Below, one piece after another: positions 1 through 11,303 of a stretch of 64,000 nt of DNA (within the stretch, counting starts at the first letter, position 1; the number at the start of each line of letters is the position of its first letter). The notes under the pieces were generated by a model. The model ran no database searches and had not been told where the DNA came from. It saw only the letters and a list, made by a program, of their open reading frames with translations. This DNA comes from Clytia hemisphaerica (Eukaryota > Cnidaria > Hydrozoa > Leptothecata > Clytiidae), in contig CACVBU010000064.1 of NCBI GenBank assembly GCA_902728285.1, positions 186,001 to 250,000 of the forward strand. Direction: 5' to 3'. The translations under genes and the position numbers were made by a program.

Positions 1-733
1 CCGTCAACTGCTCTAACTTGGGACTATCTGACAAAACATTTTCAGTATTACTATCACTCTGACGATGCTTTTGTTGTGAAGCGAAATATTAGTTTTTTCA
101 AAAAATGAAAATTTTGTTGTTTGTGATCTGACTCCACATTGATCCATGGCAAAATCAATTTTCGGATTAAGTTTTATCTTGCTTTTTACAGACAAAACAT
201 GGGAGGGCAATTTGGTCACCATTTTACCGAACCTCCAAAGTCATTTGATTTGAGTTAATGAACGGCGTATTAAAAAATACACAATTTCTCTTTCGCACAG
301 AGTAGGCTTTTAAATCGAAATATGGAAAAAATCTGTAGTGGAACACACGTGAGTGTCTGTGCACTCTAAGAGGAACGAAGATTATGATTGAGTTGGTGGA
401 GTTATCATATCAAAACAAATTTGTTGTCAAAGAGTTTTAACAGTAAGTGAAAATACAGGCCAGATATCAAACAGTCCCATGTTTCGACCAATCGTCCCAA
501 GTTAGAGCAGTTGACAGAATATGGTCTTCTTTGTTCCAGACATTTGCGTGTTCTCCACTACAGATTTTTTTCACATTTCGATTTAAAAGCCTACTCAGTG
601 CGAAAGAGAAATTGTGTATTTTTTAATACGCCGTTCATTAACTAAATTCAAATGAATTTGGAGCTTCGGTGAAATGGTGGCCGAATTTCCATCCCATGTT
701 TTGTCATATAGTCTAAAGTTAGAGCAGTTGACG
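1..733. repeat. Imperfect palindromic (foldback) element, possibly cut by the window edge
   Basis: Bases 1-39 are the reverse complement, with few mismatches, of 695-733; both carry the motif GTTAGAGCAGTTGACG. A longer inner pair, about 190-348 against 535-712, is also inverted and includes the motif AATGAACGGCGTATT on the left arm. A third copy of the end motif lies near 493-517. No ORF of substance is present. The structure is that of a non-autonomous inverted-repeat transposon. No target duplication can be seen because the left flank is missing. Confidence 0.65.
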
Positions 734-1056
734 ATAACAGCCTCGTTTTTACTCTTTTACAAACTCAAAAGCCTTTCAAAACTACTTTAAACTACATTCA
801 AACGCCAGCCCACTTGCGTTTGGTTTGGGAACGCGAAACACAAACGCTAACTACCCATGTCTAAACTAATCTCCAGAGCTAACAAATTTTTTGAAATTCT
901 GTAAAAAGGTCCAAGTTCCTGAATAGTTTTACAATGTTCTGTGAAAAAATCATAACCATCAGTCAAATACTCGTTCATCTATTTAAGATTGAAGACAAAA
1001 ATTTGCGAAGAAAAATAAACCTTGAGCACAAAAAATGCTTTTTTAAACACTTTTTT
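734..1056. repeat. Dispersed repeat arm, inverted relative to copies at 6030-6280 and 9270-9672
   Basis: About 793-1000 is the reverse complement of 9470-9672; shared landmarks are the segment around AACCATCAGTCAAA and the nearby motif CGTTTGGTTTGGGAA. The stretch 1015-1057 is the reverse complement of 6228-6270. These are arms of one repeat family present three times in the first 10 kb. No coding capacity is seen. Confidence 0.6.
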
Positions 1057-2260
1057 CCAGCTAAAATTGCCCTAGAATCACGAATCAAACTAAAAATGCC
1101 CTAGAATCACGAATCCAGCTGAAACTGCCCTAGAATCACGAGTCCTGCTAAAAATGCCCTAGAATCACGAGTCCAGCTGAAACTACCCTAGAATCACGAA
1201 TCCTGCTAAAACTGCCCTAGAATCACGAATCAAACTAAAAATGCACTAGAATCACGAATCCAGCTGAAACTGCCCTTAGAATCACAATCCTGCTAAAAAT
1301 GCCCTAGAATCACGAATCCAACTAAAACTACCCTAGAATCACGAATCCAGCTGAAACTGCCCTAGAAACACGAACCCAGCGAAAACTGCCCTAGAATCAC
1401 GAATCCAACTAAAAATGCCCTAGAATCACGAGTCCTACTAAAAATGCCCTAGAATCACAAATCCAGCTGAAACTGCCCTAGAATCACGAACCCAGCGGAA
1501 ATTGCCTTAGAATCACGAATCCAGCTAAAACTGCCCTAGACTCACGAACCCAGCGAAAACTGCCCTACAATCACGAATCCAACTAAAAATGCCCTAGAAT
1601 CACGAGTCCAGCTGAAACTGCCCTAGAATCACGAGTCCGACTAAAAATGCCCTAGAATCACAAATCCAGCTGAAAATGCCCTAGAATCACGAACCCAGCG
1701 GAAATTGCCTTAGAATCACGAATCCAGCTAAAACTGCCCTAGACTCACGAACCCAGCGAAAACTACCCTACAATCACGAATCCAACTAAAAATGCCCTAC
1801 AATCACGAGTCCAGCTGAAACTACCCTACAATCACGAGTCTGACTAAAAATGCCCTAGAATCACAAATCCAGCTGAAACTGCCCTAGAATCACGAACCCA
1901 GCGGAAACTGCCTTAGAATCACGAATCCAGCTGAAACTGCCCTAGACTCACAAACCCAGCGGAAACTGCCCTAGAATCACGAATCCAACTAAAAATTCCC
2001 TAGAATCACGACAATAGACCTTTTTTCAAAGAGGACGTCCTGTTGAATAATTATGTAGTCCAGCTATAAAAACAATGATAGAGCCATGCATAAATACTGT
2101 ATCATGCATATTGTAATAATTATGCATGGTTTTATCATTGTTTTTCTGCTGGACTACATAATTATTCAACAGGGTGGCCTCTTTGAAAAAAGGTCTATCA
2201 CGAGTCCTGCTGAAAATGCCCTAGAATCACGAACCCAACTAAAAATGCCCAAGAATCATG
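1057..2260. repeat. 29-bp tandem satellite with 203-bp higher-order structure
   Basis: About 33 head-to-tail copies of a 29-bp unit run from 1057 to 2011, each built around CCTAGAATCACGAATCC. The array resumes at 2199-2259 after an inserted MITE. Variants alternate (AGCTGAAACTG, AACTAAAAATG, AGCGGAAACTG). The variant CCCAGCGGAA recurs at 1491, 1694 and 1897, exactly 203 bp (seven units) apart, with the neighbouring variants in the same order. Seven-unit blocks have therefore been duplicated as wholes. Short frames through the array look like by-products of the repeat. Confidence 0.9.
2012..2198. mobile_element. 187-bp palindromic MITE inserted in the satellite
   Basis: The ends carry AGACCTTTTTTCAAAGAGG and its reverse complement. 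The inner arms (TAATTATGTAGTCCAGC and complement, AAACAATGATA and complement) also pair, so nearly the whole element folds into one hairpin. The satellite sequence CACGA (2007-2011) is repeated directly after the element (2199-2203), which suggests a 5-bp target duplication. A second copy lies at 38854-39008. Confidence 0.8.
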
Positions 2261-3023
2261 ATCAGATTAATTGCAGTTTGAGTGTAAAAATTTGTAAGAA
2301 ATATTTTTTATATAATATAGGAACTAGGAGAATTCATCGTTGAAAATAGTATTTGGTTTGGGCCGTTTTCCAAAATCAGGTCTAAGAAATTCTTATAAAA
2401 AGCAGATTTTTTCAATTATTTATACCCCCGTCTTATAAATTTGAAGTTGAGAAGAATATTTTAGCTATCGCGTTGATCTTGCCTTCCCACCCGTCTTCGT
2501 TGAGTTTTTGTCTAATTGCACCAACATTGAGTTTGTTCATACCCGCATTGATATTGTTAATCAAAACGAAAGTTAAAAAGACGCGATGAAGTCACAACAT
2601 TTCGAAGGAAACGACAGCACGCTGGCCAATGAAAAAAGATTTTTTTATCAAAGCTAATTCAAAACTATATTTTTAAAGTTACGAATTTGTGCGCGAAGGT
2701 GAAAGCAAGTGAAATTGTATGCTTTCAGTTGAGTTTGTGGACGAAATCAGAAAGAAATTGGCTGAATAGATTTTCGTCCCAATACTTGTTTTTTTATCGA
2801 TATGTAGTTGTTGGACCCCCCCCACCCCCTTATTATCGGCCCAATGCCGATAAAAAATTCGAAAGTTTTTTGTCGAGGATCCCTTAGTATTTAATTCTTA
2901 TACTAGAAAACTTTCATTCCCCCTTTTTATAATTGGATCAAAAGACCTGTCAATCAAAGAAGAATACAATACAAACAATACTTCTTCGTGATACTTCGTT
3001 ATTGATTATGTACTTTATGGTAC
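2261..3023. other. Gene-free AT-rich spacer
   Basis: No conserved frame, RNA gene or clear repeat is visible. The short frame at 2687-2887 has poor composition and no homology I recognise. The right end adjoins the 3' side of the LINE remnant, so roughly 2890-3023 may be its untranslated tail. Confidence 0.5.
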
Positions 3024-5237
3024 TCATCCAATTCGTTGAATCCGATGATTGACCATTACTGTTGTACTGTTAGAGTCAGCTCTCCTGAAGTTGAAATAAT
3101 TAGGAAGCAGCGGTTCGTCTGGCAGTGTACTGAGGAATTGGTCAAGATGCTGTTTAAAAGTTTGTTTGGTACAGTCTGTGAGGTTTCTAAGGGATTTTGG
3201 CAGAGCATTGAAGAGCCTTGGTCCTTCTTGTGAGAGACAACCTCTCCAGATATTTTTATGTTTGACATTTATAGCTTTCAAATTGCATTTTCTACCCAGT
3301 CTCTGATTTGTGTAAGAATGCACTCCGCCTGCCTCGTCATTGTAGTTGAAATTGGGGGCAATGTCTTCTAGTATGCACCACGTGTAAATGTGTAAATGTA
3401 CCTGTCTCTTCTTCTTTCAAGACTGTAGATTTTCAGTTGGTTCAATTTTTCCCAATAGTTTAAGTGGCTCAACGAGGGGATACCGTTCAGGAATGATTTT
3501 TGTAGCAGCTCTAGTTCTTGAATGAGACATCTCTTTGATGGAGACCATAGTTGAGAGCAGTAGTCAAGGTGTGGAATGGCAAGTGACTTCCAAAGGGTTA
3601 ACATGACATCTTTGTCCCTTGTCTTGAAAGTACGAAATATCCAAGAGCTGATAGATTTCACTTTGTTGATTTGGTTTTTGATGTGTTGATTGTAGCTCAT
3701 ATCTACATCTAGAGTAACTCCAAGGTCTTTGACTTGGCTTTTTGTTTCAATTTGATCTCGAGTATCAGAATAATAAACTGAATAGGGTTTCAGCTCTTCA
3801 TTTTTTCCATATTGCAAATGTTCGAATTTGAGTCCATTCAGTTGCATATTATTGATCTCTGACCATTTGTATACTGAGTTGAGATCGTTTTGGAGAAGTT
3901 GGACATCATTTTGACTGGCCAGTGCTTTCATCAGCCTGGTGTCATCCGCAAATGAAGACAGGACAGCGTTGTATATATCTTCATCAATATCCTGTATCAT
4001 TACAAGAAACAGAAGGGGACCTAGCGCAGAACCCTGAGGCACCCCGGATATGATATCTGCATTTTTGGATAGCGTTGTGTTGACAGAGACTCTCTGTGTT
4101 CTCCCTGTAAGAAATGACTTTATCCAGGATAGAAGTTTTCCACAAATGCCATTTCTTTCAAGTTTCTGTAGCAGTATCGAGTGATCAACGGTCAAATGCT
4201 TTACTGAAATCAAGATAGATGACATCTACATTGTAGCCATTTTCAATATAGTGGATTAGACGTTCAGTGTGAGCAAGCAGTTGGCTTAAGCAGGATCTTC
4301 CTGACCTAAATCCATGTTGGTTGCTGTTGTAGAGGTTGTTTCTTTCCAGATGATCTTGCAAATTTTTTCTTACAATCTTTTCAAAAACTTTAGTGACGTG
4401 TGATGTAAGAGCGACAGGACAATAGTTTTCAGCCAATCCTTGATTTCCTTTTTTGAAAATAGGGGTGATGTAACTTGTTTTCAGTATCTTTGGAGTGAAT
4501 CCTTTGTCAAGGATGTTCTGCCATATCAATCTGAGTGGTTTTGCAAGCTGTGATTTGTTTTTGAGTAGAAATATAGCTGGAAAGTCATCTGGGCCAGCAG
4601 CTGAGTTTGAAGAGAGGGTTTGTATCTCTCTAATAAAGTCGTCCTCTGTGAGGTCAAAATAATCAAGTTTCTTCGTAACTTGCGAAGGATTGAGATCAGG
4701 ATTTTCATATTGTGATTTTGGTGGTGTGAATACAGATTTATATTGATCTTGAAGTATATTGGCCATCTGAAGGTTATTGTCTGTTAGCTTATTTGTGATG
4801 GGATCTAATAATGGTCCCACTTTAGGTTTGGTTTTAGAAAATCTTTTTGCGTAAGAGTAGAAGAATTTGGGGTTCACTTTGATTTTGGAAATTGCATCTA
4901 GCTCTTGGTTGTATCTTTCGTTGGCATAGCTGCTTTGTAATTTTAGTTCGATATCAATCAATCTCGACTTTGTGTTCTTGTTGAGCTGTCTTTTCTTCAG
5001 TTTCTTTCTTTTTCGCATAAGAATTCGACGATCGCGTGGAATAATTGTTTTCTTTATGGGTTTTCGTAAAGGAATGTTGCTTTTGGTGATAACATCAATG
5101 CATTTCTCAAGGAATACATTGTATTGTTCATCAGGGTTAGAATCATAAGTTTTTAAAATATTTTCCCAATCAATATCATCAAAAGTTTTATTGACGTTTT
5201 CCCAGGCTATTTTGTAACAACGTTTACAAGTTATCAA
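3024..5237 (-). pseudogene. Decayed non-LTR retrotransposon (LINE) reverse transcriptase, jockey/CR1-like
   Basis: Read on the minus strand from 5237 to 3024, this encodes the linker, the reverse transcriptase and the C-terminal thumb region of a LINE ORF2. Visible landmarks are GNQGLAENYCPVALTS (finger motif), VIYLDFSKAFD (motif A with its aspartate), GVPQGSALGPLLF (motif B) and FADD (catalytic motif C). The frame breaks twice. A one-base insertion near 4188-4191 puts a stop just after motif A, and an indel near 3376 breaks the frame before the C-terminal tail. No apurinic endonuclease domain lies upstream, so the copy is 5'-truncated, as LINEs usually are. It is inactive. The clade is inferred from motif style only. 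Confidence 0.85.
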
Positions 5238-5350
5238 ATAAACAACATTCCTTGCATTATATACAATCTAAATAAATAGTCCCCGGAGGTACAACACAAG
5301 GATATGATCTAAACGTGCCTGAAATAACACAAGAATCTCTAGCAACAAAA
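5238..5350 (-). other. Junction 5' of the LINE with a short GIY-YIG-like reading frame
   Basis: The minus frame of the LINE continues upstream for about 15 residues reading YNARNVVYLITCKRC before a stop. This resembles the start of GIY-YIG endonuclease domains of Penelope-like elements rather than a LINE linker. The stretch is short and the match is from memory, so it could be chance. Confidence 0.25.
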
Positions 5351-5632
5351 TTATTTTTCAAAGCACATTAGTCTTTTAGCGCAACAATGAAAAATGTTTT
5401 TCTTTTTTCCATCTCCACATTTAGCTATTAACTCATCCAAGTCAGAATTAGGATGTGATTTTAGACAATCTTTCAGAACCACTTGACATTCCATTGGACG
5501 TACTTTTTCCGATCTATTTTTGTTGGTTAAAGAAGGACTGTAATACTGAATGATGTCTAAACTTTTCGCTACAATCTCCAGCATCAAAACAATGATAAAA
5601 TAAAAAATTAATGCACATTTATAATCATGCAT
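5351..5632 (-). CDS. Putative small secreted cysteine-rich peptide (93 aa)
   Basis: The frame begins with a hydrophobic stretch of about 20 residues typical of a signal peptide, then a polar mature part with six cysteines spaced C-x6-C-x15-C-x10-CC-x5-C, ending three residues after the last cysteine. Charge and spacing resemble small disulfide-rich secreted peptides (antimicrobial, venom-type or signalling), but I recognise no family and assign no function. Its start codon lies in an inverted repeat (about 5580-5655, arms around AAAACAATGA), and the surroundings are transposon-rich. It may therefore be a chance frame, or the last exon of a longer gene. No neighbour gives context. Confidence 0.4.
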   Translation of the reverse strand: MHDYKCALIFYFIIVLMLEIVAKSLDIIQYYSPSLTNKNRSEKVRPMECQVVLKDCLKSHPNSDLDELIAKCGDGKKKNIFHCCAKRLMCFEK

Positions 5633-5656
5633 TATGTGTCATTGTTTTGAGGCTAG

Positions 5657-6693
5657 AGTTCTTAAATATTAACATGGCATCCTCACTAGGAAAAGGTGAA
5701 AATTCACCAAGAAATAACAAACCTTATTAAGCAAAGAAATTGCCCTTTTCACACTACTTTCCAAGGAAAAAAAACGTTTAGATATTTGAGAAGCTTCTAA
5801 AACATTGTAGAATCATTTAAGGGTAAAAGAAAAACAAGAAAGTTGTTTTGTATAAATTTTAAGTCTGAAATTCTTGTCATGTGACAAATAAATTTAGCAA
5901 TATTTTTTTGTCCAATGACAACAAATCGTGACTGCACGAGAGGGTAGAAATCACTTTTAATGAAGCGCCAGCAATAACAAAAATTGGATTCATACTAGAA
6001 TTGGCTCAAATTGGACATTTTCAATTGCAGAAGTAGCACGAAAGATAATTCTCATTCTAAAACAAGATGGCGGCGAGAAAAGCACGTCTTTTTTTGCTTT
6101 GGACAAAAGGTTGTAAATTCTGGTTGATTTTAAGGTTTTATCTTATCTTATCTCATTTACTTTAATTAGATGAGGCTTCTTCAATGTTTGGGTAAGGTAA
6201 GTCTATAAAAGTTTTGTTTTTCGGTGGAAAAAAAGTGTTTAAAAAGCATTTTTTGTGCTCAAGGTTTGTTTACATGTCAGTTTTGAGAAAATGAAATAAA
6301 GAATATGAAAAAACATTTCTTTTGAACATTTGGCAGAAAAAAATGCCCTCTTTCCAATGAAACCTACATGGTCATTAATCGTAAAAACTTTTTATTAATC
6401 GCAAAAATTAGAAAAAAGACTGACACACTTAATTGCCGTTGTATTCCATTTTAAAATTTATGTAAAAGGAGATTAAACTCTCAGCAAACAAAACGAAAAT
6501 AATTGAGTAAAAATGTTTAAATGGACTTTAAATTTTGCTCACCTTTTGTGTTTCGTGAAAAAGAGAAATCTTTATTTGAAATTAATAAACAGATTATCTT
6601 TTGCAAACATCAAAGAAATGAAGGGCTAACTTTGAAAGCGTTTTTTTCTGGAAGTAGCTTTTTGTAAAATTTGTATTGAGTGTGCATACTTCA
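5657..6693. repeat. Repeat-derived spacer containing a family copy at about 6030-6280
   Basis: The segment 6040-6098, including AAACAAGATGGCGGCGAG, is repeated almost exactly at 9415-9472 in the same orientation. The segment 6228-6270 is the reverse complement of 1015-1057. Nothing coding is seen in the rest. Confidence 0.6.
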
Positions 6694-8951
6694 CAGTGCT
6701 GCAAATAACGGCCGGTGACCGGTAATTACCTTTTATTTCGTAGTTTCTACCGGCCATTCTGAAGCTCAGTTTTTCATTTTGTCCCGTTAAGAGCCATTTT
6801 TTTAAAAATCTTCAGAATAAAGAAAGTGTGATACCTCACCCTCTTAGATTTTGATGAAATTTTGACCAAATGATCTATCACACAAGAAAATAAGACTCTG
6901 AAAATTTCACTTTGATATCTCAAGTAGTTTTACAGATAGAGCGTCTCAAAGAGAAAATTGACCCCTAGAAATCATGAACTCTGGTGAGGAGCAGATTTTG
7001 AAAGCCAATGAACTTTTATTCAAGTACATTAGAAAGCCGATTTACAGTGGATTTCAAGAACCTTTTGTAGGGAATCAGAAAAAATCAAATTGAGTCTCCA
7101 AAATTTTCCCCGAAAATCTGTAGAGGGCTTCAAACTTTGCGTTATCTAGGTTTGGAAGCACTTTAAGCTGTCTGCTGATGGTCCTTGAGACTTTTTTGAA
7201 GCTAACATTTGACCTGGAGTGGTTTACTGGTGGGTTTTGGCCACAAAAATAACATTTTCAGAATTTCCATCATTGCGTAACCGTCAAAAATGGCCGAAAA
7301 AATTGCTATTTTGACAGATCTGGAGCAAAATTAAAGATGGCGTATCTTTTTGCTGCAACTATAAATTTTTTTGAAACTTTCAGCAAGGCTTCCTTAGTAG
7401 GTCTAGTTTATAGCCTCAAAAAATCTCAGTGGGTTTTTGAAGTCTCTTAAAGATATAATTGATCGAAAATTTGCTTAACTTTGTTGCTTTTTCCCTCTTA
7501 AAATGCTAAATCAGGCCCAGTAAGGGCTCTAAAGGTTAATTTTTGTCAAAATATTGGTTGATCTTCTTTAGCCAACTAATCATTGGCATTAAGGGAACAA
7601 CTGTAAAAATTTTCAGGTCATTTCCATCAACAGATGACATTTTACGACTTTCTTTATTTTTAAGTACAGAATATGTAAAAAATGAGACTGACATCTGGCC
7701 TTTCCTACCATTCCAGGGCCTATATTTTCAGGAAAAGCCTCTACCTTTCACAGTTTGGTGAATATTATTTTTAAATACAGGCAGTTTACTTTAACTAAAT
7801 GGGTTTAACAGTACTTAATTACTATTCAAAATTTTTTTAGACTCATTCAGAAATTTTACTTTGACAATAATTTGCACTTTACCGCAAAATTTCTAAGTCC
7901 AAGTGTCGTGATTAACTTTATATTTGTGTACACTAACAGCCTTACTTGTTGATTCTTAAACAACTAAGCAACATTACTAGGGTGATATTTTATGAGATAC
8001 TGCAAACAATGATGTTTAAATCTTCTGGACAAGAAATATTGGACAGTCTAAAGCTAATCAAGACACTTCCAAAACCAACTGAGATTTTTCGAGGCTATAA
8101 ACTAGACCTACTAAGGAAGCCTTGCTGAAAGTTTCAAAAAAATTTGTTGTTGCAGCAAAAAGATACGCCATCTTGAATTTTGCTCCAGATCTACCAAAAT
8201 AGCAATTTTTTCGGCCATTTTTGACGATTACGCAAAGATGGAAATCCTGAAAATGTTATTTTTGTGGCCAAAACCTACCAGTAAACCACTCCAGGTCAAA
8301 AGTTTGCTTCAAAAAAGTCTCAAGGACTATCAGGAGCCAGCTAAAAGTTCTTCCAAACCAAGATAACGCAAAGCCTGAAGCCCTCTACAGGAGGTGCTAA
8401 AGATTTTCGGGGAAAATTTTGGAGACTCAATTTGATTCTTTCTGATTCCCTACAAAAAGTTCTTGAAATCCACTGTAAATCAGCTTTCTATAATGTACTT
8501 GAATAAAAATTCATTGGCTTTCAAAATCTGCTCCTCACTAGAGCTCATGAAATTTATGGAGTCAATTTTCGCTTAGTAGCCTATCTTTGAGACGCTGTAT
8601 CTTCAAAACTACGCGAGATATCAAGGTAAAATTTTCAGAGTCTTATTTTCTTGTGTGATAGATCATTTGGTCAAAATTTCATCAAAATCCAAGAGGATTA
8701 GGTATCACACCCTGAAGACCCTTAAAAAAAATGGCTCTTAAAATTTGAAGATTAGAGGCTTAGATAAAATACTTAATAGGGCTTCTAATTAAAAGAGGAA
8801 CAGTTTTTAAATTAAAATAGGTGTTTAGCCAATCTAATAATCCAATAAGTCAATCTGTAACAACAAACTACAATGATGGTTCCGCCAGACCCCCTGCTCG
8901 TTACACGCGAAAATTTACCGGCCAACTGAAATTTCCCTATTTGCAGCACTG
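6694..8951. mobile_element. 2.26-kb foldback transposon with arms of 750-890 bp and 5-bp target duplication
   Basis: The ends CAGTGCTGCAAATA and its reverse complement are exact. CTTCA stands immediately outside both ends (6689-6693 and 8952-8956), marking a 5-bp target duplication. The left arm, about 6694-7445, pairs with about 8065-8951. Both arms contain recognisable stretches such as GACCAAATGATCTATCACAC and its complement. The central 600 bp has no long frame. This is a non-autonomous foldback DNA transposon. The superfamily is not certain: the end sequence looks hAT-like, but hAT elements normally make 8-bp duplications. Confidence 0.85.
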
Positions 8952-8956
8952 CTTCA

Positions 8957-9672
8957 GACAGTTAACATGCCAAATCTAACAGACCGATTTCAATGAAAAT
9001 TATCTCATTGGAAAGAGGAGATCTTAAACTTCAAAACAGTGCTTCATTTTATCGATTTAGCTCTTTGTTCAATAGAAATGTCAAGAGAATTAAAGTTTCT
9101 AAGTAAAATCCTAATCATTACCCAAAAAAGTGCCTTTTTTTGTCTTTTAAATAGATAGTCCCAGCCTTATGCCGCCTTCAGTAAAGCTTCCTATACCTTT
9201 TGTCCTTCAGAAAAACCAAAAATGTTGGCCTTAAAATTGTTTGCTTTCAGTTCCTGTAGCCAGTAGTGTGACCCCCTGTATTTCTATTTTATTTTGCGTG
9301 AGTTTTTCAATAGAGATGTCACATGACTCAAATCCCGCGTTTTATTGGACTAGTAGAGAAAGCAAAAGTGAAACCGCACGATCTGTTTGGATGAAAAAGT
9401 TTCCATGTGAACTGACACAAAAAATAATTCTCATTCTAAAACAAGATGGCGGCGAGAAAAGCACGTCATTTTTGTCTTCAATCTTGAATAGATGAACGAG
9501 TTTTATTTGACTGATGGTTATGATTTTTTCACAGAACATAGTAAAACTATTCAGGAACTTAGACCTTTTTACAAAATTTCAAAAAATCTGTTAGTTCTGA
9601 AGATATATTGAAAAGTTTAGACATGGGTAGTTCGCGTTCGTGTTTCGCATTCCCAAACCAAACGCACGTGCC
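8957..9672. repeat. Third copy of the dispersed repeat (right arm)
   Basis: The segment 9415-9472 matches 6040-6098 directly, and 9470-9672 is inverted against 793-1000. Frames here (9241-9495 plus, 9342-9539 minus) follow the repeat and show no protein-like composition. Confidence 0.55.
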
Positions 9673-11303
9673 TTGAAAATAAACTCGATATTGGCTCCCA
9701 TTAGTTTCCAATTCCAAAAATAATGAGAGGAACTTAAGCAAATTTGAGAATATCAAACGTAGAATATCAAACATCAAACGTAGAATATCAATAAACCAAC
9801 TTCAAGTTAATGGCATGGGTAGTAGATGGGGAAGAAAAGAAACAGACAGTCTCCTGATGCTGTTCTGTTTAAGATTGGTTGACATCAAATATATGTATAT
9901 TATGTAGGCATAGGATAAAAAAATAATACCTTGTAATTTCCAGAAGCAAATGATGACATTTTCAGTTGCAGATCTTCGATTTAAAGAAAGAGTAGCTACT
10001 CAAAATAAAGTATGACAAAATTTGTTATTTTGGCTTCGTGTTGCTACCACGACGTGAACCCCGCGAATTGTTTTGCTCGATGTCCTCGTGTCCTCGTAAA
10101 CATATTTATCCAGTTTTTGCTTAGGGTTTGTCTACATTTAGAAGTGTCGGGATGCTGCGATCGATACAACATACAGTGGATAGACCAAAAATTGTTTTAG
10201 ATTAGAGATGGATGCGAGCCATCGTGTAAAAAAAGAATTTTCTTCATTTTGGGGAAAAATACCAAAAATTGAATTGATTAGTATATTCCCCAAGACTTGA
10301 CAAAAGCTAAAATATAGAAAAATTATGAAATGTAGAAAGACCCTAAATGCTAAAAGATTAAACCTAATCCCCGCCCCCGGCAGCAGGGGCTAATACACTA
10401 CTTGTTAACAAGTTCGCATTATTATACGGTGGGTTGGGCTCTTCCTTTTCTTTTGTACATTGGGGGTGGGAGATATATTGGATATTATTCAACATATCCT
10501 CCTTATTGACAAAGGTATATGAAAAAACAAATTGATAACTGGATGAAAAAGATATCTTAAACATATTTAATTTTTCTAGCTTTTGTTTCTTTTTCACTTG
10601 CGTGAATCACAAAAAAAACATTGCGTGAATGCGTGAATTTGGGAAAAAATTTGCGTGAATTGAAGGTCCGTTGGGGGGGGGGCGCTCATAAAGGAAAATC
10701 GCAAGAAATGTTGCAAATATTATATAGGCTCCTTTCTAGATTTACTTAAATCCTAAATGAGGTTGCACCACTTTAAAGTTCCTTAATGTCTCAAAAGTCG
10801 CAAAGTTTCCCAGGTCTTGGGCCGGTAATCCAGGTCTTTGGCCGCTAAATCAGGGCTTGGGCTGCTTACGGAAAAAAATTTGCGGGGGGGGGTGTCCGAA
10901 TAAGCAGGGGGGTAGGAAAATTTTCTGAATTCTAATAGTAATAAGCGAGAGGATGGAATAAAAGGGAGCAAATGAACAATACTAACAAAAAGGAAAATTT
11001 TAACAAGTTTAAGGTCTATCTACAGTGTAATAAAATATTGAATTCTTCAAATTTAATTAGCGGGAAGGGGGGTCTTAATAAGAGCAGGGATTTTTTTCTC
11101 TTCTTAACAATTAGCGTGGGGACGCAAGCAGGGGGGGGACGTCTATTCGGGAGACAAAAGTATAATTTGGCAGTAAAAAGAGAAACTCGCGAAAATATTG
11201 TCTCCATTTATAAAAGTAACACTTGAAAGAATCAAGGGATTTTAGCGAATTTGGAAATGGTTTCAAAACGAAACGAGGCAGTCATTGCACTGAATATACA
11301 TAC
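9673..11303. other. Gene-free spacer with simple repeats
   Basis: Short direct repeats of ATCAAACGTAGAATATCA occur at 9751-9792, GCGTGAAT is repeated about 10602-10660, and runs of G occur near 10672-10682 and 10885-10893. No conserved exon is recognised on either strand. Confidence 0.5.

Noticed and set aside
1057..2011. CRISPR-like regularly spaced repeats
   Set aside because: The units are contiguous 29-bp monomers with no unique spacers, and the genome is eukaryotic; it is a satellite.
6692..6698. CACAGTG at the left end of the foldback element resembles a RAG/Transib recombination heptamer
   Set aside because: The right end does not carry the matching CACTGTG. The shared terminal sequence begins two bases later at CAGTG, so the resemblance is a product of the target site.
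10012..10200. Cysteine-containing 62-codon ORF as a second secreted peptide
   Set aside because: No signal-like N-terminus or regular cysteine spacing, and it lies in unstructured spacer.
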